Assembly (NCBI GenBank): GCA_030430125.1
Contig: JAUIGA010000056.1
Location: 1 to 12,156 of the forward strand
Reading direction: 5' to 3'
DNA length: 12,156 nucleotides
Origin: Chloroflexia bacterium
GTDB taxonomy: Bacteria; Chloroflexota; Chloroflexia; Thermomicrobiales; UBA6265
The position numbers and the translations under genes are program-made. The notes beneath the pieces are model-generated. The model made no database searches. It had not been told where the DNA came from and worked only from the letters and a program-made list of their open reading frames with translations. Below are positions 1 to 6,169 of the stretch, one piece after another. How positions within the stretch are numbered: the first letter of the stretch is position 1; each line of letters opens with the position of its first letter.

Positions 1-174
1 CTCGACGACGATGAAGCGCCACGGCTGGGTGTTGCGCGAGCTGCCGGACCAGCGGGCGATCTCGAGGATCGTGTTGAGGTCGGCCTCGCTGACGGCGCCC
101 GGTTCGTACTGGCGGACCTGGCGGACCTGGCGGATCGCTTCGAGGGCGTCGGGCGTGCTGGTGATCTCGGGCAT
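1..174 (-). CDS. Nitroreductase family protein, N-terminal part (cut by window edge)
   Basis: The reverse strand from the ATG at 174-172 is open to the left edge for 58 codons. The protein reads like the start of an FMN-dependent nitroreductase/oxidoreductase. A helix with AIRQVRQVRQYEP (residues 13-25) matches the usual 'AIxxRRSVRxYxxxPV' opening. It is followed by 'LNTILEIARWSGSSRNTQPW' (34-52), the family's conserved 'AxxAPSxxNxQPWRF' segment, whose Ser/Arg/Asn residues contact the FMN phosphate and ring in known members. Family members reduce nitro-aromatics, quinones or related substrates with NAD(P)H, but the substrate cannot be told from this fragment. The start is well supported by GGAGGAG on the reverse strand nine bases upstream. 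A TAAGAT (reverse strand, 221-216) could be a -10 box, without a clear -35. An exact 9-base tandem duplication in the gene gives QVR-QVR. The C-terminal two thirds lie outside the window. Confidence 0.85.
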   Translation of the reverse strand, partial: MPEITSTPDALEAIRQVRQVRQYEPGAVSEADLNTILEIARWSGSSRNTQPWRFIVVE

Positions 175-805
175 GTGGGGTTGCTCCTCCGGTGAAACGG
201 TCGACTCGTGCCGGCATCTTACCGCAGGAAGGTGAGGATGGAGGACGGGCGCGTGGAGCGTAGCCTGTGGCGAGTGGTGGAGCCAGGGTCGGTGTCGAAT
301 CTGCCGTAGGGGAGGCGCTTGCCCGCGCTGCCCATGCGATGCGCGGCCAACGCCGGCGCGGGCAATGCTCTCCCGCACGCAATCCCCGGCAGGCGCTGCC
401 ACCTGGTGCGATTGATGGCATCCGTTGTTGTGCCCACACCGTGCGGATGGTCACGTGAACGACGACGGGACGCCATTGTCGGCTGCGAACCCTGAGACGG
501 ACGACGAATGGATACGTCGGCAAGGCGTCCCCTACGATCCGAGGCGGAGGTAGCTGACGAATTCGTACAGTGGCCTGGCTTCTGGCAACACCGCTGGTTC
601 GAGATTTGAGTGGCCGGGTAACGATTGTGGAAAGCCCTGGCTCGGCAGCCCGGGTCTACGGCATCATCGGAAGTTCATCGCAGGTGAGCAGCAATCCCGG
701 ATGGCGTGAATCGGGTGGTTGGCGGTCACCACTTGCTCTGGCACGGAAGCCCCGGCCTGCGAACGGCTGGGGCTTCCTGATGGACAGGTTGTTGGCGAGG
801 GCCGG
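175..805. other. Long intergenic region, no convincing gene
   Basis: About 630 bases between the divergent nitroreductase start and the 3' end of the membrane-protein gene. Several short frames are open, but none looks like a known protein or has a good start. One small frame, GTG at 455 to TAG at 553 (32 codons), has a believable acidic-to-basic composition ending in EWIRRQGVPYDPRRR. Its GTG overlaps the TGA of a 63-codon upstream frame (267-458). No Shine-Dalgarno supports it. After its stop the same frame stays open for about 50 more codons. This could be a decayed gene remnant or chance, since stop codons are rare at this GC. I see no tRNA, riboswitch or repeat array. A strong hairpin sits at the right end (745-777). 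Confidence 0.5.
745..777 (-). terminator. Strong GC hairpin downstream of the membrane-protein gene
   Basis: GGAAGCCCC (745-753) pairs perfectly with GGGGCTTCC (769-777). The inner bases GGCC/GGCT extend this to a 13-bp stem with one G-U pair and a 7-base loop. It lies 29 bases past the stop of the minus-strand gene ending at 806, where a transcript end is expected. Neither strand has a T-run after the stem, so it may be a non-canonical terminator or an mRNA 3'-end protecting stem rather than a classical intrinsic terminator. Confidence 0.55.
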
Positions 806-1897
806 CTAACCGCCGATTCCCTCTCGGTAGCTGTCAATCAGCCATTGCCCGTCCACCTTGACGAACCCATAGGTCACCGACGGGCTGTCCGGACTGATCT
901 CGCCGTTGTTCTGGTTAACGAAATAGACCTTGGCGTAGGCTGTGTCCGGGCCGGTGATCACGATATCTTCAGCGAAGATCGTTGGAAACGAACGGCCTCC
1001 CTCGAAGGCGAATGGTGTCGCGTCCGCGGGGATCGGCAGGCCGCTCTGAGTTGCCTCCTCAGACGGCGGCGTCGCGGCGACCGCCGTTACCTGGGCGATG
1101 GCGGCGTGATCGTTGCCGGTCAGCAGGATATCGGCGTATTCCTGGATCTCGTCGTCGTTGATCGGGCGCTCGATGGCACCGGTCTGGTAGTTGTAGAAGA
1201 CCGGCAAAGAGTTGGCTGTGTACCACGGTGTCTGGAGCTCGAGTTGGGCTGCGACGTTGATGCCGCCAACGCTGCACGCCTGCCACTGCCGGTAGGCCGC
1301 CATGATCGCCTCAGATTCCTCCTGCGTCGGCTCGATCGCACGCTCGTAGCGCTTGAACTCCGGTGCGGTCGCCGTGTTCGCTTCTTCCAGGTGTGTGACC
1401 AGCTCCTCGCGGGTCATCGGCTCGACGGTGCATTCTTCGGTGGTCGGGTACGGAATCGAGGAAGTTTCGGCGTCGTCGGGGACGGTTGCAAATGGCACCG
1501 TAGCGAAGTTGCCGGAATCGTCGCCCCCACCCCCGCCGCCTGGGCCGTTCGCGCTGAACACGGCGTACGTGAGGGCAATCACGGCGACGATCAGCAACCC
1601 GGTCGAGAGCAGGTGTAGGTGACGGGTCCACGCGGGCGGGGTGAGGCGGCGGCGTGGTTTCCGACGCGGTATCGGCAGGGGCGTGCTGGCGGGCAGGGTG
1701 GCATTCATGGTTGATCTCCGTGGTTGAGTGCTCGTCCCGGGACGCATCCCCGCCTGTTCGGCGAGGCCGAGAAACCGGTCGACACCGTCCCGCAAGGCGG
1801 GGTCGAGGTTTTCGGCGAGGGAACCGTCGGAGGGGGTATCGGCGAGCGAATCGAGGTAGTCGTTGAGCGCGTCGTGCTGGTCGTCGTGGTGGCGCAT
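806..1897 (-). CDS. Single-pass membrane protein paired with ECF sigma factor (probable anti-sigma or sigma-linked protein)
   Basis: A 363-residue protein. Residues 1-92 are hydrophilic and presumably cytoplasmic, ending in a very basic stretch (PRRKPRRR, about 77-84). Residues 95-115 form one hydrophobic membrane helix. A poly-glycine linker follows (118-125), then an exported domain of about 235 residues. The last 45 residues (AYAKVYFV ... YGFVKVDGQWLIDSY, 320-357) resemble the closing strands of NTF2/SnoaL-like domains. The basic flank before the helix predicts N-in topology, as in membrane anti-sigma factors, but I see no HxxxCxxC zinc-finger motif. The sigma gene lies directly upstream on the same strand, so partnership is inferred from position. 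Start choice: ATG at 1897 has GGAG eight bases upstream. An upstream GTG at 1915 overlaps the sigma stop (GTGA) and would add six residues, but lacks a ribosome site. Ligand and exact role are unknown. Confidence 0.72.
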   Translation of the reverse strand: MRHHDDQHDALNDYLDSLADTPSDGSLAENLDPALRDGVDRFLGLAEQAGMRPGTSTQPRRSTMNATLPASTPLPIPRRKPRRRLTPPAWTRHLHLLSTGLLIVAVIALTYAVFSANGPGGGGGGDDSGNFATVPFATVPDDAETSSIPYPTTEECTVEPMTREELVTHLEEANTATAPEFKRYERAIEPTQEESEAIMAAYRQWQACSVGGINVAAQLELQTPWYTANSLPVFYNYQTGAIERPINDDEIQEYADILLTGNDHAAIAQVTAVAATPPSEEATQSGLPIPADATPFAFEGGRSFPTIFAEDIVITGPDTAYAKVYFVNQNNGEISPDSPSVTYGFVKVDGQWLIDSYREGIGG

Positions 1898-1905
1898 GTC
1901 GTCTG

Positions 1906-1910
1906 CTCCA
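1906..1910 (-). promoter_or_regulatory. Ribosome binding site deciding the start at 1897
   Basis: TGGAG on the reverse strand, eight bases before the ATG at 1897 and immediately after the sigma-factor stop codon (1914-1912). It favours the ATG over the overlapping GTG at 1915 and suggests translational coupling of the two genes. Confidence 0.5.
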
Positions 1911-1911
1911 G

Positions 1912-2514
1912 TCACCGGTCCGGACGGCGGTAGCGGGCGTGGTCGGGTTCCGGAGACGTCTCGTCCATCAACTCCCGGATCTTCGCGAAGGCGCGGAACT
2001 GCGCGCTCTTGACGGCGCCGAGCCCCATGCCGAGCTGGTCGGCGATCTCCTGGCCGGTGTAGCCACGCAGCCGCAACCGGATCACGTCCCGCTGGGTGCT
2101 GGTGAGCTGGTCGACGATCGCGTGAAGACGCTCGCGCGCCTCCCGGATCTCGACCAGCTCCAGCGGACCCGGTTGCGGGTCACGGTGGTCGAGGAGGGCG
2201 TCCTCCGAGGTCGTTGGACGCTGCCGCCGGTAGCTGTCGGCGATGGTGTTGCGGGCGATTTGGTAGAGCCAACCCCGGAACGAGCCCGAGCGGTAGGTGG
2301 GCAGCCCCCGCAGTGCGCGGAGGAACACCTGGCTGGTGATATCTTCGGCGCGGTGCGGATCGCCGACCCGGCGATAGACGAACGCGTGGAGCTCCGGGCG
2401 GTAGCGTTCGTAGAGATCAGCGAACGCGGCCGGGTCGCTGCGCGCCGCGGCGACGAGCATGTCGTCGTCGGGCTCGTCCGCCTCAGGCGTGTCCGGTCTC
2501 CAGGGCATCCTCAT
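1912..2514 (-). CDS. ECF-type RNA polymerase sigma factor (sigma-70 family)
   Basis: A 200-residue protein of typical ECF size, with region 2 and region 4 but no regions 1 or 3. Region 2 spans about residues 28-98: AFADLYERYRPELHAFVYRR, then AEDITSQVFLRAL (the 2.2 helix binding core polymerase), then SFRGWLYQIARNTIADSYRR (2.4, -10 recognition). A linker of about 35 residues leads to region 4 (about 132-183), whose helix-turn-helix reads YTGQEIADQLGMGLGAVKSA and recognises the -35 element. It should redirect RNA polymerase to a small regulon. The next gene, 14 bases downstream, encodes a one-TM protein that is the likely sensor or anti-sigma partner. Start: ATG at 2514 sits just before the conserved region. 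A second ATG at 2508 is equally possible, and neither has a strong ribosome site. The frame remains open upstream, but that extension looks non-coding. Ends in a basic tail. Confidence 0.9.
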   Translation of the reverse strand: MRMPWRPDTPEADEPDDDMLVAAARSDPAAFADLYERYRPELHAFVYRRVGDPHRAEDITSQVFLRALRGLPTYRSGSFRGWLYQIARNTIADSYRRQRPTTSEDALLDHRDPQPGPLELVEIREARERLHAIVDQLTSTQRDVIRLRLRGYTGQEIADQLGMGLGAVKSAQFRAFAKIRELMDETSPEPDHARYRRPDR

Positions 2515-2587
2515 CGGGACTCTGCTGGGTGCATGACGAATGGCCTCCACAGGTGAACGGTATCGGCGCGAGCGCCGCGTGTGGTCG

Positions 2588-2609
2588 GTGCCGTGATCGA
2601 TCGTGGCAC
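2588..2609. promoter_or_regulatory. Near-palindromic 22-bp dyad, candidate operator
   Basis: GTGCC at 2588-2592 and GGCAC at 2605-2609 flank a perfect GATCGATC core (2595-2602). Eighteen of 22 positions obey dyad symmetry. The four exceptions are G/T pairs that would still wobble-pair in RNA. It lies 74-95 bases upstream of the sigma-factor ATG (2514) on the reverse strand, a position suited to a dimeric regulator. Function is inferred from symmetry and location only. Confidence 0.3.
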
Positions 2610-2784
2610 TCGGGACAACGCCAGCATGGCCCAAAAGTTTCGATGCGGGTGATTGCTCGCACCCAACGTCACGTGCGGCTGGCGAGACGGATTTCTGGGC
2701 CGGCCGGCGGCATGCCTGCAAGACTGAGGTGAAATACGGCAGAATAGCACTGGCAATATCCGGGGACGCGCAACCACTCGGCGC

Positions 2785-2809
2785 GTTTCAACGTATGTAT
2801 GTATGAAAC
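2785..2809. promoter_or_regulatory. Inverted repeat around a triple GTAT repeat, upstream of the VanW gene
   Basis: GTTTCA (2785-2790) and its complement TGAAAC (2804-2809) are separated by 13 bases that contain GTATGTATGTAT (2793-2804). It lies 67-91 bases before the VanW ATG and is markedly AT-richer than its surroundings. This fits an operator or upstream promoter element, but no known motif was recognised. Confidence 0.3.
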
Positions 2810-2875
2810 AGATGTGACACGGGCGGGCGAGTCGGCCCGCACACCACCCTGGGATGGGGAGCGGAAAGCAGATTG

Positions 2876-4714
2876 ATGGGACAACTCCTGTTCGAAAATG
2901 AGGCAGGGATACCGTACTACGGCCTGCCAGGGGTATGGGTGCGCCGCGTGACCGGCCGCCTTCGCGATACGGTGCTGCCCGATACGGGCGAGGGCTCGGA
3001 ATCCGAGCCGGAACACCCCGCGTGGGCCGGGCGCATCGGGCGGGTGACGTCGCGGTTGCTGCTCGTGGCGGCCGTCGCGCTGCTGGTGTCGGCGATCGGG
3101 CTCTTTGCCTTCAGGGCGGCATATGCCGACAAGGTGTTGCCGGCGATCGCGGTCGGCGATGTCAATGTCGGTGGCATGACGGTCAATCAGGCCGTCGCCA
3201 CCGTGGAGCAGCGTGCCGCCGAGCTCGAACGCGGCACCGTCACGTTTACCTGGAACGACCAGGAATGGACCCCGACCCTGGCGGAGCTCGGCGCGGAGAT
3301 CGATGTCGACGCGTCTGTCGACGCCGCGTATGCCCTGGGGCGCGAGGACAACGCGGTGGCGCGGCTCGGGATCGCCAACGAGCTGTTGCGGGGCGACGAG
3401 CATGTGCCGTTGCGCACGACCGTCGATCGCGCCGTCCTGGCCCAGTGGTTCGAGTCGGTCAATGCCGATATGGATCAGCGGGCGGTCGATGCCACGCTGG
3501 TGATCGATGGATCCGAGGTGACGATCTCGCCGGAGCAGAACGGTACGGTGGTCGATGAGGCTGAGGCAACCGAGTTGATCCTCGGTGCGCTGCAGGAGCT
3601 CGAGCCGGTCGCCGTCGAGCTGCCGACGACCGTTGAGTTGCCGGCGATATACGCCGATGATCTCGAATCGGCGCGCAACGACCTGGCGGGCGCGCTTGAT
3701 TCGCCGGTGAAGGTCACGTTCGAGGGGGAGGCGTGGGATATCCCGCCAGCCGAGCTGGCGCGGTACCTGACGATCGAGACGACCGCCGTCCCCGGCGGAC
3801 CCAGCGTGACGCTTGGCTTCGAGCGCGACGCTCTTGCCGGATACCTGCGGGATGAGTTTGCCGGCAGTATCAATCGGAAACCGGTCGATGCGCGGATTGC
3901 GTGGAGCGCCGACCAGGGCGGCGTGGTTGCCCTCGACCCGAGCACCGACGGCGCCGCGTTGCGTTCCAGCGCGTTCGCCGACGACGTCGCCGGGAGCTTC
4001 CTCGGCGATCGCGACCTGGTCGAGATCCCCGTGGTGGTGACGAAGCCGGAGATCGATTCCAACAATCTCGACGCGCTGGGCATCGATGGCCGTCTCGCCC
4101 GGGGAACGTCCAACTTTGTCGGTGGGGCGGAAGCCCGGGACAACAACATCTACGTCGGCACCAATTTGCTCAATGGCGAGTTGATCGCGCCGGGCGAGGA
4201 GTTCTCGTTCAACGGCGCGGTCGGCGAGATCACCTACGACAATGGGTTCCTCGACGCCGGGGTGATCGAGAACGGGATCATCGGCCGGGATGTCGGTGGC
4301 GGCATCTGCCAGGTGTCGACGACCGTGTTCCGGGCGGCGCTGCTGGCCGGCATGCCGATCACCGAGTGGTGGCCGCATACGTTGCGCCTGCTCGGGTACG
4401 AGCGGGACGGATGGACGGCGGGGTACGATGCTTCCATCCTGCAGGCGGGGTCGAACCCCGAGTACTGGGGCGACTTCAGGTTCCGCAACGATACCGATGG
4501 CTACATGCTGGTCCACGCCTGGAACGACTACCCGTACAACATCGTCGAGATCTACGGCAACGACGATGGCCGCGAGGTGCAGGTGGGCGACGCGCAGTTC
4601 GCCACTCCGGGGGGCGACGGCTATGCTGCATGGTTCACCCGCGTGATCACCTACGCCGATGGCACTGTCGCCGAACGCACGTTCGAAAGCTACTACTCCC
4701 CACCGGGCGAATAA
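2876..4714 (+). CDS. VanW family protein with PG_binding_4-like repeats, membrane anchored
   Basis: A 612-residue envelope protein. Order: a cytoplasmic N-terminus of about 58 residues, one membrane helix (about 61-79), two PG_binding_4-like domains, and a VanW domain. The first PG_binding_4-like domain is at about 95-250 and includes the 'NDQEWTPTLAELGAEIDVD' segment. The second is at about 260-390 and includes 'EGEAWDIPPAELARYL'. The VanW domain spans about 401-550, with the hallmark FVGG (414-417), APGEEFSFNGAVG (438-450) and GGGICQVSTTVFRAALLAG (474-492), and conserved WWPHTLR (498-504). No G5 domain follows. VanW proteins occur as accessories in vancomycin-resistance clusters and widely in envelope loci; their activity is not firmly known, so resistance should not be assumed. 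The active part should lie outside the membrane, next to peptidoglycan. Start: ATG 2876 with GGAAAG seven bases upstream; an overlapping TTG at 2873 is less likely. The sigma gene is divergent and a strong terminator follows. Confidence 0.9.
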   Translation: MGQLLFENEAGIPYYGLPGVWVRRVTGRLRDTVLPDTGEGSESEPEHPAWAGRIGRVTSRLLLVAAVALLVSAIGLFAFRAAYADKVLPAIAVGDVNVGGMTVNQAVATVEQRAAELERGTVTFTWNDQEWTPTLAELGAEIDVDASVDAAYALGREDNAVARLGIANELLRGDEHVPLRTTVDRAVLAQWFESVNADMDQRAVDATLVIDGSEVTISPEQNGTVVDEAEATELILGALQELEPVAVELPTTVELPAIYADDLESARNDLAGALDSPVKVTFEGEAWDIPPAELARYLTIETTAVPGGPSVTLGFERDALAGYLRDEFAGSINRKPVDARIAWSADQGGVVALDPSTDGAALRSSAFADDVAGSFLGDRDLVEIPVVVTKPEIDSNNLDALGIDGRLARGTSNFVGGAEARDNNIYVGTNLLNGELIAPGEEFSFNGAVGEITYDNGFLDAGVIENGIIGRDVGGGICQVSTTVFRAALLAGMPITEWWPHTLRLLGYERDGWTAGYDASILQAGSNPEYWGDFRFRNDTDGYMLVHAWNDYPYNIVEIYGNDDGREVQVGDAQFATPGGDGYAAWFTRVITYADGTVAERTFESYYSPPGE

Positions 4715-4744
4715 CGCCAGGACCCGGGATCATTGCAAGATCGC

Positions 4745-4773
4745 AAACGGGCCGCGACTGTCGCGGCCCGTTT
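4745..4773 (+). terminator. Intrinsic terminator of the VanW gene
   Basis: AAACGGGCCGCGA (4745-4757) and its exact complement TCGCGGCCCGTTT (4761-4773) form a 13-bp stem with a 3-base loop, 31 bases after the stop codon. The A-start/T-end symmetry suits a bidirectional terminator. The downstream tail (TTTCGTGTTG) is moderately T-rich. Confidence 0.85.
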
Positions 4774-4966
4774 CGTGTTGCCGGCCATGTCGTTGTTTGG
4801 TGGTCTCCCGATCCGATGCCAAGCGGCATTGCCCGCTATGCACCGTGGCGTGGATGCGCGATGGATGCGCGTGCAAGCCCCGCTACTGTCCCATCACGGA
4901 CCCCCTCACCTCTCGGTGGACGGGCCATGATGCTCGTACTGGTTGGTGTCATGGTGCCGGAACACA

Positions 4967-5003
4967 ATGACGCCGCTGGATCGCAGACATCCAGCGGCGT
5001 CAT
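4967..5003. terminator. Perfect 15-bp hairpin, possible terminator
   Basis: ATGACGCCGCTGGAT (4967-4981) and ATCCAGCGGCGTCAT (4989-5003) are exact complements around a 7-base loop. There is no T-run on either side. It lies mid-way between two convergent genes, so it may stop read-through from either, or be the stem of a small RNA. Which of these is right cannot be decided from sequence. Confidence 0.45.
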
Positions 5004-5174
5004 CGAGGAGTGTGGTTCCGGTCGGGAGAGGGGCAGCACGACCCTCGGGGATGCCCGTCCGGACAAAACAGGGAAGGGATATCGGTGATCGCGGCGGCGA
5101 GACGCGGGAACCGGCGGTCAAACCGGCCTGGGTCAGGAGGAGGGAAGCGCTCGCCGCCGCCTCGTCTCCAAGAA

Positions 5175-5195
5175 ATCCGACTGTTCAGGTCGGAT
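5175..5195 (-). terminator. Candidate terminator of the minus-strand operon
   Basis: On the reverse strand ATCCGAC, a 7-base loop and GTCGGAT form a 7-bp stem followed by TTTCTT. It lies about 78 bases past the stop of the hydrolase gene ending at 5273, a fitting position for the end of the operon. The stem is short, so confidence is moderate. Confidence 0.45.
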
Positions 5196-5272
5196 ACGTT
5201 GGATTGACTCTACGATACCTGTTCACGGGCCGGAAATCAAGGGTTGATATTCAGGAGTTGAGTAGCCACCGA

Positions 5273-6133
5273 TCAGGTCCGGAATCCGCTGCCGCTGGTG
5301 CCGGCGCCGGTCGCGATCCATGCCTCGAGCTCCGCCAGGAAGCGGTCGAGGTTCTCGAGATGGCAGGCGTGGTCGCCGGGGAGCCGCAGCAGTGTCGCGT
5401 TCGGGGCGATCGAGGCGATCTCCTCGGTCATGGCGATGTCCGTCTCCGTGGAGTCTGTCCCCCTGACGGCGAGGATGGGGATGGCCAGCGCCCGCAGTCG
5501 TTCGATCGAGTCGGAGAAGGCGCTGATCGCGCCGATCGTCGTCAGTGATTGCCGATTGCGCACCATGATTGGCCAGCGGGGATGCGATTCGACGTCCGTC
5601 TCCGGTGTGCCAATGCCGGCCCGGACCAGGAAGGCCTTGAGGTCGTCGACTGTGACGGTTTCCAGCTGCGCAAACGCGCGGTCAAACGCCTCGCTGCTGG
5701 CCAGCGCCCCGGCGGCCCGGCCGGTTGCGCGGAGTACCCAGGAGGCCTCCGGCTCGATCAGCGTCAGCGTGCGCACGCGCTCGGGGTACTCCAGCGCGAA
5801 GGCGAGGGCGATGCCTCCGCCCAGTGACCAGCCGGCCAGGTCGACGGTCTCCAGACGCAGCAAATCGACGGTCGCCAGCAGCGCGTCGCGTTCGTCCTCG
5901 ATGCGATACGTCTCGGGGATCGGCTCGCCCGCCTCCGCCAGCTCGATGCTGCGCGGTTGAACGCGCACAACCGTGTGGGATTGGGCGAGTCGCTCGGCCG
6001 GGCTGATCCACGATGCCCAGCCGGTGAGGATGCCGGGCACCAGCACGATGGGGTCACCCGTTCCGGTGACGTCGTGCAGCAGTGGCCGGATGTCGGTCGG
6101 TCGGACAGGTTTCGAGGTGGTGTTCGCGCGCAT
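5273..6133 (-). CDS. Alpha/beta-fold hydrolase
   Basis: A 286-residue soluble alpha/beta hydrolase of normal length with no signal peptide. The oxyanion-hole region reads VLVPGILTGWASW (30-42). The nucleophile elbow is GWSLGG with Ser103 (101-106). The acid is probably Asp227 in LAVRGTDSTE (221-230), and the base His255 in LPGDHACHLENLDRFL (251-266), a classic GxHxxHLE ending. A cap of mainly helical sequence lies at about 130-205. The family includes esterases, lactonases, haloalkane/epoxide hydrolases and C-C bond hydrolases; the substrate is not evident here. The start is firm: AAGGAG seven bases before the ATG. It follows another alpha/beta hydrolase by 36 bases, so the two are almost certainly co-transcribed and may act on related substrates. 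They differ clearly in sequence, so they are not a recent duplication. Confidence 0.88.
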   Translation of the reverse strand: MRANTTSKPVRPTDIRPLLHDVTGTGDPIVLVPGILTGWASWISPAERLAQSHTVVRVQPRSIELAEAGEPIPETYRIEDERDALLATVDLLRLETVDLAGWSLGGGIALAFALEYPERVRTLTLIEPEASWVLRATGRAAGALASSEAFDRAFAQLETVTVDDLKAFLVRAGIGTPETDVESHPRWPIMVRNRQSLTTIGAISAFSDSIERLRALAIPILAVRGTDSTETDIAMTEEIASIAPNATLLRLPGDHACHLENLDRFLAELEAWIATGAGTSGSGFRT

Positions 6134-6169
6134 GTCGGGCTCCTTTCAGCGCGGATGGTGCCGGATGTG

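Larger units (their letters stand above)
2515..2875. promoter_or_regulatory. Divergent control region between sigma factor and VanW gene
   Basis: This 361-base region must contain the promoters of the two divergent genes. It includes a locally AT-richer segment (about 2725-2815) in an otherwise GC-rich setting. Two symmetric elements (2588-2609 and 2785-2809) are listed separately. I could not assign -35/-10 pairs with confidence on either strand. Short frames here look like chance openings. Divergent arrangement with an ECF sigma gene makes autoregulation or shared control plausible, but that is inference. Confidence 0.5.
4715..5272. other. Convergent intergenic region rich in hairpins
   Basis: 558 bases between the 3' ends of the VanW gene (plus) and an alpha/beta hydrolase (minus). 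No frame looks coding. It holds an intrinsic terminator (4745-4773), a perfect 15-bp hairpin (4967-5003), a 7-bp hairpin with a T-rich tail on the minus strand (5175-5195), and an 11-bp inverted repeat with arms at 5091-5101 and 5150-5160. There is also a small ATGCC/GGCAT stem (4816-4829) and a 10-base direct repeat TGGATGCGCG at 4851-4860 and 4862-4871. This is more structure than two terminators require. Confidence 0.5.

Noticed and set aside
590..612. GGTTCGAGAT resembling a tRNA T-loop
   Set aside because: No matching acceptor stem, D-arm or anticodon arm could be laid out upstream.
719..1618. 299-codon plus-strand frame opposite the membrane-protein gene
   Set aside because: No domain is recognisable. 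The reverse-strand gene has a membrane helix, a good ribosome site and a sigma-factor neighbour.
2669..4516. Very long open frame (615 codons) on the minus strand opposite the VanW gene
   Set aside because: It lies almost wholly antisense to a clear VanW protein, has a low-complexity Arg/Asp/His-rich composition and no recognisable domain. Such mirror frames are common in GC-rich genes.
2876..4714. Reading the VanW gene as evidence of vancomycin resistance
   Set aside because: No VanA/B ligase, VanH, VanX or VanRS-type genes are present, and VanW proteins are widespread outside resistance clusters.
4860..5220. Fragments resembling a cobalamin riboswitch (CCCGCTACTGT near 4890, GATACCTG near 5214)
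   Set aside because: The two fragments are over 300 bases apart, no GGTGAAAA-like element was seen, and the region lies between the 3' ends of convergent genes, where a riboswitch would control nothing.
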